From positions 682,001 through 746,000 of the forward strand of contig NZ_CH672390.1 in assembly GCF_000152865.1 (NCBI RefSeq): DNA of 64,000 nucleotides, in the 5' to 3' direction. The number at the start of each line of letters is the position of its first letter. Position 1 is the first letter of the stretch. The position numbers were made by a program, and so were the translations under genes. Of the stretch, positions 8,958-17,859 are shown in pieces. This stretch comes from Erythrobacter sp. NAP1. Lineage in GTDB: Bacteria; Pseudomonadota; Alphaproteobacteria; Sphingomonadales; Sphingomonadaceae. The notes under the pieces are model-generated. The model was not told the origin of the DNA, did no database searches, and saw only the letters and a list, made by a program, of their open reading frames with translations.

Positions 8958-10132
8958 CCAGCTATGACCTCCAGCGCATCCTTGCCGAGGAGCTGGCGCG
9001 GATCGTTCCGGGCGATGCTGGAAAGCGTCGTACGAAATTTGACTACGTCCTTCCTGGTTTTGGCGAGCGTATCCATCCGTCCGGCAAGAAGAGTTTCGTC
9101 CTGCAGCGAACGATGGGCGGCAAGCAACGACTCATTACAATCGGCGATGCTGCCATTTTGACCGAGCGGATCGCCAAGGATGTTGCACGCCGCCTCATCT
9201 TGAGGATCGAACTGGGACAGAATCCTGCGGAAGAGAAGCAACGCGGGAAGAAGACGCCGACATATGTGTCGTTTCTTCGGCATTATTGGGAGGTGGCGGC
9301 TCCAACCTGGAAGCCATCCACGCTTGAGATTCACGACATCTACCGGCGAACGCACTTGGAACATGCGTTCGCCGGAAAGTTTATCGACGAGATTGGCCAT
9401 GCTGATGCTGTGCGCTGGCATGCGTCGCTAACGCGCTCGGCAGGGCCGGGCGCTGCAAACCGCGCTATGGAAATCCTGAAAGCCATGTTCGGCAAGGCGG
9501 AGGCATGGGGCTATCTCCCAGAGCACTCCAATCCCTTTCGTGGCGTGAAGCGCAACAGAGGGCGCAAGATCGAACGCTTCCTGAGCGAAAACGAAATGGC
9601 CCGTCTCGGATACGCGCTTGCGCGCCATCGCGCTGCCAAACCGAACGAGGTTGCGGTCATTTCGCTTCTCGCTTTGACCGGATGTCGGCGCGGCGAAATT
9701 CTCAATCTCACTTGGGGCGAGGTTCAGGGGCGTAAGCTCAAGCTGACCGATTCCAAAACTGGACCACGTGTCGTATGGCTTGGCAAAGAGGCGAGGGCAG
9801 TCATTGATCGCTTGCCGCGCAAAAGGCCCCATGAGTGCGTCTTCCAGTTCGATGTGCTGCCCGTCTCTGCAATCGAATGGTTCTGGCGCATGTTGAGGGT
9901 CGAAGCGGGCATCGAGGACGTTAGATTGCACGATCTGCGGCACAACTTTGCGAGCCTCGCTGCTCGTTCATCCGAGACACTGCCCATGATTGGGCGCTTG
10001 CTGGGCCACAACAACTCTTCAACAACCGCACGTTACGCTCATTTGGATGACGGGCATCTACTTTTGATGTCAGACCTGATCGGAAGTGAGATTGGCCGAA
10101 AGATTGCTTTCCAACCTCAATCTCGACAATGA
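8954..10132 (+). CDS. Tyrosine recombinase/integrase (second of a tandem pair)
   Basis: A 392-aa recombinase with the same plan as its upstream neighbour but clearly different in sequence. It has an N-terminal 'DYVLPGFGERIHPSGKKSFV', a core-binding domain, then catalytic motifs 'LTGCRRGEILNLTW' (Arg), 'HDLRHNFAS' (His, Arg) and 'LLGHNNSSTTARYAHLDD' (His, Tyr). All key residues are present. Two divergent recombinases in one operon suggest a heteromeric recombination machine or a tandem duplication that has drifted. The defence cassette starts 152 bases downstream on the same strand, so these enzymes are the best candidates for moving it. Confidence 0.92.
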   Translation: MTSYDLQRILAEELARIVPGDAGKRRTKFDYVLPGFGERIHPSGKKSFVLQRTMGGKQRLITIGDAAILTERIAKDVARRLILRIELGQNPAEEKQRGKKTPTYVSFLRHYWEVAAPTWKPSTLEIHDIYRRTHLEHAFAGKFIDEIGHADAVRWHASLTRSAGPGAANRAMEILKAMFGKAEAWGYLPEHSNPFRGVKRNRGRKIERFLSENEMARLGYALARHRAAKPNEVAVISLLALTGCRRGEILNLTWGEVQGRKLKLTDSKTGPRVVWLGKEARAVIDRLPRKRPHECVFQFDVLPVSAIEWFWRMLRVEAGIEDVRLHDLRHNFASLAARSSETLPMIGRLLGHNNSSTTARYAHLDDGHLLLMSDLIGSEIGRKIAFQPQSRQ

Positions 10133-10284
10133 CAACTTCTCAAGAGCAACCGTGCAAGCAGCGACCGTGTGGATAAACTCGAATGCAAGGAATCTGGCTG
10201 CTGAGTCGAATCACGGAATATGCTTTAGTCGCCAAGGAGATGCTGGCGCATCTATTGCTGAATTAGAAAGACTAGAAATAGCAG

Positions 10285-13014
10285 ATGAATGCGGTCGAGA
10301 TTGAAGAAGCGATATCGGAGCTAGCGGAACAGCCTTTTGACAAGACTGAATTCCCCTTCCAATTCCTTGCTGCATTCGGAAATAAAGCCACTACCGTTAA
10401 GCGCCTTCGCTCAGGCGCGTCGAATAGTTCCGACCTTGAGGGCGGGGTGCTACAGCGCAACAATATTCACATTGCGACATGTGAACTTGGCGAGGTAGAC
10501 GCGACACTTCAGGCGTTACGGCAAAGCCCCCAGACGGCGAGTGCTCGTGCCAAGTTCATTCTCGCAACGGACGGCGAGACGCTCCAAGCCGAAGAGGTAG
10601 GAAGCGACGAAGCGCCTATCGCTTGCGAATACGCAGACTTCCCCAACCATTTCGGTTTCCTACTCCCGCTCGCTGGCATCACAACGGTCAAGCAAATCCG
10701 CGAGAGTTCATTCGACATCAAGGCCACTGGACGGCTCAACCGTCTCTACGTGGAGCTGCTGAAAGACAATCCCGATTGGGACACAGACGAGCGCCGCCCT
10801 GACATGAATCATTTCATGGCACGTCTTATCTTTTGCTTTTTCGCCGAGGACACCGACATTTTCGAGGGCGAACACCTTTTTACCCGCACCATCGAGCAAA
10901 TGAGTGAGCGAGACTCTTCCAACACCCATGAGGTGATCGGCGGAATTTTCCGCGCGATGGACTGCGAGCGTGCTGAGCGAGAGGCCAACGAAATACCGCG
11001 CTACGCAAACCAATTTCCGTATGTGAACGGTGAGCTGTTTTCAGGAAGCACGGAAGTCCCGATTTTCAGCAAGATTGCACGTTCCTACCTAATCAATATC
11101 GGCAATCTTGATTGGAAAAAGATTAACCCCGATATTTTCGGGAGCATGATCCAGGCCGTCGCGGACGATGAAGAACGCGGCGCATTGGGGATGCACTACA
11201 CGAGCGTCCCGAACATTTTGAAGGTACTCAATCCCCTTTTTCTCGATGACCTTCGTGAAAAGTTAGAAGACGCGGGCAACAGCCCAATCAAATTGCTCAA
11301 CCTTAGAAAGCGCATGTCGAAAATTAGGGTCTTCGATCCAGCATGCGGATCAGGCAATTTTCTAGTGATTGCCTATAAAGAAATGCGCGCGATTGAGGCC
11401 GAGATTAACAAACTACGAGATGAAATTGATCTGCGCACAGAGATCCCGCTCACAAATTTTCGCGGGATAGAGTTGCGCGATTTTCCTGCCGAGATTGCAC
11501 GATTGGCGCTCATAATTGCCGAGTACCAGTGCGACGTTCTTTACCGTGGGCAAAAAGAGGCTCTCGCTGAGTTTCTTCCTCTGGATGCTCAGAACTGGAT
11601 CACTTGTGGAAACGCTCTACGCCTTGACTGGCTGAGCATTTGCCCTCCAACCGGCACTGGCGTGAAGCATACCTCAGATGACCTTTTTCATACCCCTCTA
11701 GATCAGGCTCAAATCGATTTCGAGAATGAGGGCGGTGAAACCTATATCTGTGGGAACCCACCGTATCGCGGGAGTAAATGGCAGGATGAGGAGCAAAAGA
11801 ACGACCTTGCTAAAGCTTGGTCTGATCACCCGAAGTTAGCAAAGACGACCGACTTCGTATCCGGATGGTTGGGAGCCTATCTCAGATATGCGAAAAGCGT
11901 ACCTGACGTGATGGCCGCATTCGTCACGACCAACAGTATCTGCCAAGGCCAGCAGGCGTCTGAGATTTGGCCCGTCATGAGCAAAGGTGGTCAAGAAATC
12001 GCTTTCGCGCACACACCGTTTACATGGAAAAACCTTGCTAGCCACAACGCTGGGGTGACTGTGATAATTATCGGCTTGTCTGCGAAATCAAACAGAAAAA
12101 AGCACCTTTTCAGCCCCGGCGATTTGGTCCGCGAATGCGATGCCATCGGGCCCTATCTGGTCCCGAACATGTCTGACACTATCTCGAAGGTAGCTACGCC
12201 CCTAGGGCCGCAGTCTCCAATGCTGTTTGGCAACATGCCTCGAGATGGAGGTCATTTATTCCTTACGACCGCCGAGGCAGAGCAGCTTCGCGCTGATCCG
12301 AATGCAAAACGCTTCGTGCGCAAATTCCTTGGTTCCGCCGAGCTGATAAACGGGAAAATTAGGCACTGCATCTGGATCAATGGCGACGAGGTTGATTTAG
12401 CCAGACAAAGCGACTTCATTGCGCAGCGACTTGAGCTGGTCGCGGAAAATAGACGTCAGTCGCCAGCGAAGTCGACACAGCTTTTTGCGGAATCGCCTCA
12501 CCGCTTTGTGCAGATTGCAGGTGTGGCACGACATTCTGCAATTGTTGTGCCTCGCGTTTCGTCTGAGAATCGCGACTACTTACCGGTCGATCTCGTTACG
12601 GCCGATTACATCATTGGGGACAGGAACTTTGCGCTCTACGATGCTCCCCTTTGGAATTTGGCTTTAATTGCGTCCAGACTTCATTGGGTTTGGATTGGAA
12701 CGGTTTGCGTGCGCATGCGCAGCGATTTCTCATACTCAAATACTCTCGGGTGGAATACTTTTCCAGTCCCTGTGCTTACAGATAAAAACCGTGATGATCT
12801 GATAAGAACTGCAAAAGAAATCCTCGCTTCTCGCGAGCGACACTTTCCAAGCACGATTGCTGATCTATATGAGCAAGGGAAGATGCCTGAGAACTTGCTT
12901 TTGGCCCATCAGGCTAATGACGAGGCTGTAGAACGGATATTTTTCGGTCGCAGAATGCGTAATGACACAGACCGACTTGAGAACTTGTTTTCTCTATATC
13001 GTAAGGTTGTGTAG
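10285..13014 (+). CDS. MmeI-like class I DNA methyltransferase, nuclease motif not seen
   Basis: A 909-aa protein with the MmeI-family layout: an N-terminal domain, a helical spacer ('FMARLIFCFFAEDTDIF', then 'ALGMHYTSVPNILKV'), a methyltransferase core with the SAM site 'DPACGSGNFL' at residue 351 and the catalytic motif 'NPPY' at 491-494, then target recognition and C-terminal parts. It should methylate adenine in a specific DNA sequence. MmeI itself carries an N-terminal PD-(D/E)XK nuclease; here the N-terminus (FPFQFLAAFGNKATTVKRL onward) shows no clear D-ExK, so restriction may be left to partners. First gene of the seven-gene cassette; the next start is 2 bases after its stop. By eye its codons are AT-richer than the transfer genes. 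Confidence 0.85.
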   Translation: MNAVEIEEAISELAEQPFDKTEFPFQFLAAFGNKATTVKRLRSGASNSSDLEGGVLQRNNIHIATCELGEVDATLQALRQSPQTASARAKFILATDGETLQAEEVGSDEAPIACEYADFPNHFGFLLPLAGITTVKQIRESSFDIKATGRLNRLYVELLKDNPDWDTDERRPDMNHFMARLIFCFFAEDTDIFEGEHLFTRTIEQMSERDSSNTHEVIGGIFRAMDCERAEREANEIPRYANQFPYVNGELFSGSTEVPIFSKIARSYLINIGNLDWKKINPDIFGSMIQAVADDEERGALGMHYTSVPNILKVLNPLFLDDLREKLEDAGNSPIKLLNLRKRMSKIRVFDPACGSGNFLVIAYKEMRAIEAEINKLRDEIDLRTEIPLTNFRGIELRDFPAEIARLALIIAEYQCDVLYRGQKEALAEFLPLDAQNWITCGNALRLDWLSICPPTGTGVKHTSDDLFHTPLDQAQIDFENEGGETYICGNPPYRGSKWQDEEQKNDLAKAWSDHPKLAKTTDFVSGWLGAYLRYAKSVPDVMAAFVTTNSICQGQQASEIWPVMSKGGQEIAFAHTPFTWKNLASHNAGVTVIIIGLSAKSNRKKHLFSPGDLVRECDAIGPYLVPNMSDTISKVATPLGPQSPMLFGNMPRDGGHLFLTTAEAEQLRADPNAKRFVRKFLGSAELINGKIRHCIWINGDEVDLARQSDFIAQRLELVAENRRQSPAKSTQLFAESPHRFVQIAGVARHSAIVVPRVSSENRDYLPVDLVTADYIIGDRNFALYDAPLWNLALIASRLHWVWIGTVCVRMRSDFSYSNTLGWNTFPVPVLTDKNRDDLIRTAKEILASRERHFPSTIADLYEQGKMPENLLLAHQANDEAVERIFFGRRMRNDTDRLENLFSLYRKVV

Positions 13015-13016
13015 TT

Positions 13017-14030
13017 ATGAATGGATTTGCACATGACCACACCGGTGGAATTACGACACTGTCAGAAATACTGAGACTGAGAGAGGAACTTTCTCCTGAC
13101 AGAGTCTTCGGTTGCTACGCGTATGCAACACAGTCTGGTTTCCGAACCTTTGAACTAGGTGTGGGAGAAGATTTCTGGGACTCCACTACATCACGTTGGC
13201 TCTTCGGAATTGACTATGGAAGGTCCGATCCTCGTGCTCTCGAAGCAATAGCCGACAGAGCAAACGCAGAGATTAGGATTTTTGACGGCCAGTATGTGGT
13301 TGATAGCGAAGGCTTTGCGCCACGCCGAGACTATCATGCCAAGTCAATGATATTGGAGAATTCAACTCAGCATTCCCATGGCTTGGTGCTTGGGTCTGGG
13401 AACTTCTCATACAATGGCCTTTGGCGGAGTGTGGAGGCAGGAGCATCATTCATCGCTCTAAATCAAGCGCAGATGAACGCTTATGTTCAGCCCGTAGCCT
13501 CAGTATTTGAAGACCATTGGAACGGCGCTACCCCTTTGGATACCATATTGCCTTCCTACCAAAGCCGAAGGGCAGAGCTGGTTTCCAACAAAGATGAGAA
13601 CCGACCGGACGAGACCCACGCCCCATCTAAGGGTTTTTGGATCGAGGCTGGCTACGTCACTAAGAATCGAGGTGACCACAGACCTGGCAACCAGATTTTC
13701 GCTCCAAACGGATTTCGTGACTTTTTCGGTTTCGGCGCTGCCATCGGCAATTCGACGCTCATTGGTCAGATCAATTTTTTGACTGAAATCGGTCCCAAGG
13801 TGGTGAAGAACTACCGGGAGAATGACAACACGATGGAGAAGCTAACGCTGCCCATGCCCGAAGACCACGGCTTTGGGGTCTATGACGGTAAGGTGCTGAT
13901 ATTCGAACCACAGGGCAGCGAGTTCCTTTTAAGGGCGGTTGAGGCTGAAGAGTTCGATTTAGTTTATGGGCACCGGCTCGCAAATGTTCAGACGATGGGT
14001 GGCGGCAGGCGTTTCGGGGAGTTGGTCTAG
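13017..14030 (+). CDS. Phospholipase D-like protein, putative nuclease
   Basis: A 337-aa protein with one PLD-type active-site motif: 'YHAKSMI' (His107, Lys109) followed by 'VLGSGNFSYNG' (residues 124-134), matching the HxK...GSxN pattern of PLD nucleases. The usual Asp a few residues after the Lys is not obvious. One motif per chain implies action as a dimer, as in Nuc and BfiI. It starts 2 bases after the methyltransferase gene and is followed 2 bases later by a 49-aa ORF; both junctions read TAGTTATG. In DISARM a PLD protein accompanies a methylase, but no other DISARM gene is present. DNA cleavage as an effector step is the likely role, by inference. Confidence 0.7.
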   Translation: MNGFAHDHTGGITTLSEILRLREELSPDRVFGCYAYATQSGFRTFELGVGEDFWDSTTSRWLFGIDYGRSDPRALEAIADRANAEIRIFDGQYVVDSEGFAPRRDYHAKSMILENSTQHSHGLVLGSGNFSYNGLWRSVEAGASFIALNQAQMNAYVQPVASVFEDHWNGATPLDTILPSYQSRRAELVSNKDENRPDETHAPSKGFWIEAGYVTKNRGDHRPGNQIFAPNGFRDFFGFGAAIGNSTLIGQINFLTEIGPKVVKNYRENDNTMEKLTLPMPEDHGFGVYDGKVLIFEPQGSEFLLRAVEAEEFDLVYGHRLANVQTMGGGRRFGELV

Positions 14031-14032
14031 TT

Positions 14033-14182
14033 ATGGTGGGAGGCCTAACGATCTCGAAAAACCATGGTCAGCTCGACGCTTCGCCAAAGTCGATAGAGCT
14101 GTTCATGCGTGAGATGCGGTCCCGTTTCGACCTTAGTCTCCCCAAGCTTCTCCTGACTATTGGCGAGAAGGAAGCTGCATGA
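14033..14182 (+). CDS. Hidden 49-aa protein inside the defence cassette
   Basis: The space between the PLD-like gene and the next ORF is filled exactly by a 49-codon ORF. It starts 2 bases after the PLD stop and its TGA overlaps the next ATG (ATGA). It begins MVGGLTISKNHGQLDASPKS and ends LLTIGEKEAA; it is soluble, mixed-charge and without recognised motif. The segment 'SIELFMREMRSRFDLSLPKLL' could form an amphipathic helix. The fit on both sides is the main evidence that it is translated. It could be an adaptor or inhibitor for a neighbouring nuclease; that is a guess. Confidence 0.6.
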   Translation: MVGGLTISKNHGQLDASPKSIELFMREMRSRFDLSLPKLLLTIGEKEAA

Positions 14183-14610
14183 GCCATCCGATTGAACCGC
14201 TGGCCCTGCGCAAAATTGACTATGGTAAGCTCAATTCGCGCCAGAAAGAGACTTACAACTTTCACAGGATTGCAGCCCGACTCGCAGAGTACGGCTATAA
14301 CAGCATCCTGCTCTCAGACGATTGGCTCGGTGCAGATTTTATCGCCTACCACAACGATGGCGAGCGCTTTTACCGAATCCAACTGAAGGGGCGTATGACC
14401 ATTGACCGGAAGTATGTTGGGCGCGACCTCTACATCGCATTCATCCACGCCGATCGAGTATACGTCTATCCACACGACGAAATGGCTGATCGTATTGATG
14501 CTGTTGGGCGTATCAATGAGTCGGAGTCGTGGAGTAAACACCGATCCTATTCTTGGCCATCGCCACCCGCTTGGCTGCGCGAGCAACTCACCGAATTTGA
14601 GGTAGCATGA
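14179..14610 (+). CDS. Small nuclease-like protein (possible PD-(D/E)XK fold)
   Basis: A 143-aa protein. The central part 'SDDWLGADFIAYHNDGERF' followed by 'YRIQLKGR' (about residues 46-73) has the spacing of a PD-(D/E)XK core: an Asp (GAD), a beta-hairpin, then QxK in place of ExK, as in Holliday-junction-resolvase-like and restriction-associated nucleases. The N-terminal helix with 'NSRQKETYNFHRIAARLAEYGYN' also fits that fold. It is coupled by ATGA on both sides, to the 49-aa ORF and to the helicase. A DNA-cleaving or DNA-end-binding role beside the helicase is plausible. The Gln for Glu swap leaves activity uncertain. Confidence 0.55.
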   Translation: MSHPIEPLALRKIDYGKLNSRQKETYNFHRIAARLAEYGYNSILLSDDWLGADFIAYHNDGERFYRIQLKGRMTIDRKYVGRDLYIAFIHADRVYVYPHDEMADRIDAVGRINESESWSKHRSYSWPSPPAWLREQLTEFEVA

Positions 14611-16655
14611 CTAAACAATCCGTCCCCTCGGTATCAGTAACCTATGCCCAGACAGGCGCTTCGACCGAGTCGAACGAGCTAGGCATGAGGGCGATGCAAG
14701 AGAGGGCATACGAGAAGCGCGGCGAGCAATATCTCCTCATTAAATCACCGCCCGCGTCGGGCAAAAGCCGAGCGCTCATGTTCATCGCGCTCGACAAGCT
14801 GCACAATCAGGACTTGAAGCAGGCAATCATCACCGTCCCTGAAAAATCCATCGGGTCGAGCTTTGCTGACGAACCCCTCAGCAAATTTGGCTTCTGGGCA
14901 GATTGGGAGGTCGAACCGCAATGGAATCTTTGCAACGCTCCTGGCACGGAAGGCAGCAAGGCAGATTCAGTCGGGGCGTTCTTGAATAGCGATGCGCGCG
15001 CCCTTGTCTGTCCGCACGCGACCTTCCGCAACGCAGTCGAGAAGTTCGGTGTCGAAGCATTCGACAATCGCCTGATCGCGGTAGACGAGTTTCACCACGT
15101 TTCAGCAAACCCAGATAACAAGCTTGGCGCACAGCTCGCCGAGCTGATCGAGCGCGACAAAGTTCACATTGTTGCGATGACAGGCTCCTACTTCCGTGGC
15201 GATGCCGAGGCGGTGCTTGCTCCGCAGGATGAAGCCAAGTTCGATAGCGTCACCTACACCTACTATGAGCAGCTCAACGGCTACAAATGGCTGAAAACAC
15301 TCGGTATCGGCTATTTCTTCTACTCAGGCTCCTACGCCGAGTACATCCTGAAGGTTCTCGATCCTGACGAGAAGACCATCATTCACATCCCGAGCGTCAA
15401 CTCTCGCGAGAGCACCAAGGACAAACACCGCGAAGTCGAGCACATCATCGACGCGCTTGGCAATTGGAAAGGAACCGACCCCAAGACAGGCTTCCAGCTC
15501 GTCCATACCTCAGACGGCAAGGTTCTAAAGATTGCTGACCTTGTCGATGACAGCGACCAAGGCCAGCGGTCCAAAGTGCTCGCGGCGCTCAAAGACCCCG
15601 CGCAGAAAAACAATCGCGATAACGTCGATGTCATCATCGCTCTCGGCATGGCGAAGGAAGGCTTCGACTGGATTTGGTGCGAGCATGCTTTGACGGTTGG
15701 ATATCGCGCCAGTCTGACCGAGATTGTTCAAATCATCGGGCGAGCAACCCGCGATGCTGAAGGGAAAACCCGCGCTCGTTTCACCAATCTGATTGCTGAG
15801 CCCGACGCTTCGGAAGAGGCAGTGACGGAAGCCGTCAACGATACGCTGAAAGCTATCGCTGCCAGCCTTTTGATGGAGCAGGTTCTAGCCCCACGATTCG
15901 AGTTCAAGCCGAAGAAGCCCACCAACGTCGCGACCGAAGGCTTCGACTATGGGGAGGGCGGCTACGATCCCGATGACTGCAATGTCGGATTCAACGAAGA
16001 GCGCGGACTATTCCAAATCGAGATAAAAGGCCTCGCCGAGCCAAAATCCGAAGAGGCCGAACGCATTTGCCGAGAAGACCTCAACGAGGTCATCACGGCT
16101 TTCGTCCAGGACAAATCCTCGATTGAACGCGGACTCTTTGATGAGGAGCTTGTGCCCGAAGAGCTCACTCAGGTTCGCATGGGCAAGATTATCAAGGCCA
16201 AGTTTCCCGAACTTGATGACGAGGATCAGGAGGCCGTTCGCCAGCACGCCATCGCAGCTCTTAATCTCACTCAGAAGGCCAAGGAAATCGCCGTGGGCGG
16301 TGACAACGAGGAGAAAGGCAATACGGCTCTCATTGATGGCGTCCGCAAATACGCGATGGACGTGCGAGAACTCGACATCGACCTCATCGACCGCATCAAT
16401 CCTTTCGGAGAAGCATACGCTATTCTTGCTAAGACGATGAGCGAGGAGAGCCTGAAGCAGGTTGCCTCAATCATCTCTGGCAAGCGGGTCAATTTGACTC
16501 CTGAGGAGGCTCGCGACCTTGCCAAACGCGCACTGAAGTTCAAACAGGAACGCGGACGCTTGCCCTCGATCACCTCAGCGGATGCTTGGGAAAAGAGAAT
16601 GGCAGAAGGCGTTGCCTTCCTTGCGCGCATGAAAGCCGAGGCTGCCAATGGCTAA
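14607..16655 (+). CDS. SF2 DEAD/DEAH-type helicase of the defence cassette
   Basis: A 682-aa superfamily 2 helicase. Walker A is 'SPPASGKSRAL' (about residues 47-57), motif II 'AVDEFHHV' (about 160), and motif VI 'QIIGRATRDAEGK' with the arginine finger (about 375). The C-terminal 250 residues are acidic and helical with no recognised enzyme domain, and probably bind partners. It would translocate on or remodel DNA (or RNA) using ATP. Its start overlaps the previous gene (ATGA) and its end overlaps the GIY-YIG gene by 8 bases. It is likely the motor of the system, with the small nuclease-like protein as its closest partner. Confidence 0.85.
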   Translation: MTKQSVPSVSVTYAQTGASTESNELGMRAMQERAYEKRGEQYLLIKSPPASGKSRALMFIALDKLHNQDLKQAIITVPEKSIGSSFADEPLSKFGFWADWEVEPQWNLCNAPGTEGSKADSVGAFLNSDARALVCPHATFRNAVEKFGVEAFDNRLIAVDEFHHVSANPDNKLGAQLAELIERDKVHIVAMTGSYFRGDAEAVLAPQDEAKFDSVTYTYYEQLNGYKWLKTLGIGYFFYSGSYAEYILKVLDPDEKTIIHIPSVNSRESTKDKHREVEHIIDALGNWKGTDPKTGFQLVHTSDGKVLKIADLVDDSDQGQRSKVLAALKDPAQKNNRDNVDVIIALGMAKEGFDWIWCEHALTVGYRASLTEIVQIIGRATRDAEGKTRARFTNLIAEPDASEEAVTEAVNDTLKAIAASLLMEQVLAPRFEFKPKKPTNVATEGFDYGEGGYDPDDCNVGFNEERGLFQIEIKGLAEPKSEEAERICREDLNEVITAFVQDKSSIERGLFDEELVPEELTQVRMGKIIKAKFPELDDEDQEAVRQHAIAALNLTQKAKEIAVGGDNEEKGNTALIDGVRKYAMDVRELDIDLIDRINPFGEAYAILAKTMSEESLKQVASIISGKRVNLTPEEARDLAKRALKFKQERGRLPSITSADAWEKRMAEGVAFLARMKAEAANG

Positions 16656-17859
16656 TTTCACGCAGGAAGACGATGACCTCCTCGAAGAGCTAGGCGTTGA
16701 GGTAGAAGCCAAAAAGGTTGCCACTCGCACTCCGCTCGAAGAACGCATCATCGCAGGCTTTGAGGAAATTCAGCGCTTCGTTGAAGAGCATGGCAAGCGC
16801 CCACAGCACGGCGAAGACAATGACATTTTCGAACGTCTGTATGCCGTCAGGTTAGAGCGCATCCGAGACCAAGAAGAGTGCCGCAGTCTTGTCGAGCCGA
16901 TGGACCATCAAGGGTTGCTCGACACCACCAACGTCGAGCAACCAGTCGAGGTTGACGAACTCGACGATGATGCACTTCTCGCTGAGCTAGGTGTGGAAGC
17001 CGAAACGGCAGACATCACCGAGCTTCGTCATGTCCGTTCTAGCGCTGAAAAACGTGCAGCCGAAGAAATTGCCAATCGCGACAAATGCGAGGACTTTGAG
17101 AAATTCCAGCCCCTCTTCGAGAAGGTCCAAAGGGAAATCAAAGACGGCATTCGCCAGACTCGCCCGTTCGTGAAAGATGCGGGCTTCCTGAAGGCTGACA
17201 TCAAACAAGGTGAACTTTTCATCCTGGGTGGACAGACCGTTTACGTCGCCGAGGTGGGAGAAACTATCAAAGCGCCTAACGGTGAAACAGATGCTCGACT
17301 TCGTGTCATCTACTCCAACGGCACCGAGAGCAATCTCTTGCTTCGCTCCCTTCAGAGAGCGCTCTACAAAGACGAGGCAGGCAGGCGGATAACTGAACCT
17401 GTTGCCGGCCCACTCTTTACCGACAACGAAGACGACGATGACCAGGCGAGCGGCACGATCTATGTGCTGCGCAGCAAGTCTGATCATCCGACCGTTGCGG
17501 CACATCGCGAAGTGCTTCACAAAATCGGGGTAACGAGCGGAAAGGTTGAGCGCCGCATTGCGAATGCCAAGATCGACCCGACCTTTCTCATGGCCGATGT
17601 CGAGATCGTCGCGACTTACGAGCTATTCAATATCAATCGGACCAAGCTTGAAAGCGTCATCCATCGAGTATTTGGCGCCGCAAAGCTCGACATCGAGATC
17701 AAGGACCGTTTCGGTAAACCTGTTGTGCCAAAGGAGTGGTTCCTAGTCCCTCGGTTCGTAATTGATGAAGCCGTGGCGCGCATCAAAGATGGGACGATCA
17801 CTGAGTTCGTTTACGACCCCACTTCAGCCAGCCTGAAGGAAAAAACGGGTCGGACATGA
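16648..17859 (+). CDS. GIY-YIG (T5orf172-type) nuclease-domain protein with acidic N-terminal repeats
   Basis: A 403-aa protein. The C-terminal third carries a T5orf172/MUG113-like GIY-YIG domain: 'GTIYVLRS' (about residue 268), 'HKIGVTSGKVERRI' with the conserved Gly and Arg, and 'TKLESVIHRVF' with the catalytic Glu (about 334). The N-terminal half is acidic and contains the same short motif twice, 'DDLLEELGVEVE' (about residues 9-20) and 'DDALLAELGVEAE' (about 106-118). The middle part, about 190-250, looks like a small beta domain. Overlaps on both sides tie it to the helicase and the GHKL ATPase. A DNA nuclease acting as effector is likely, by family. Confidence 0.8.
   Translation: MANFTQEDDDLLEELGVEVEAKKVATRTPLEERIIAGFEEIQRFVEEHGKRPQHGEDNDIFERLYAVRLERIRDQEECRSLVEPMDHQGLLDTTNVEQPVEVDELDDDALLAELGVEAETADITELRHVRSSAEKRAAEEIANRDKCEDFEKFQPLFEKVQREIKDGIRQTRPFVKDAGFLKADIKQGELFILGGQTVYVAEVGETIKAPNGETDARLRVIYSNGTESNLLLRSLQRALYKDEAGRRITEPVAGPLFTDNEDDDDQASGTIYVLRSKSDHPTVAAHREVLHKIGVTSGKVERRIANAKIDPTFLMADVEIVATYELFNINRTKLESVIHRVFGAAKLDIEIKDRFGKPVVPKEWFLVPRFVIDEAVARIKDGTITEFVYDPTSASLKEKTGRT

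Noticed and set aside
10086..10304. 72-aa plus-strand ORF overlapping the recombinase end and the methylase start
   Set aside because: Overlaps two better-supported genes in other frames and has no protein-like pattern.
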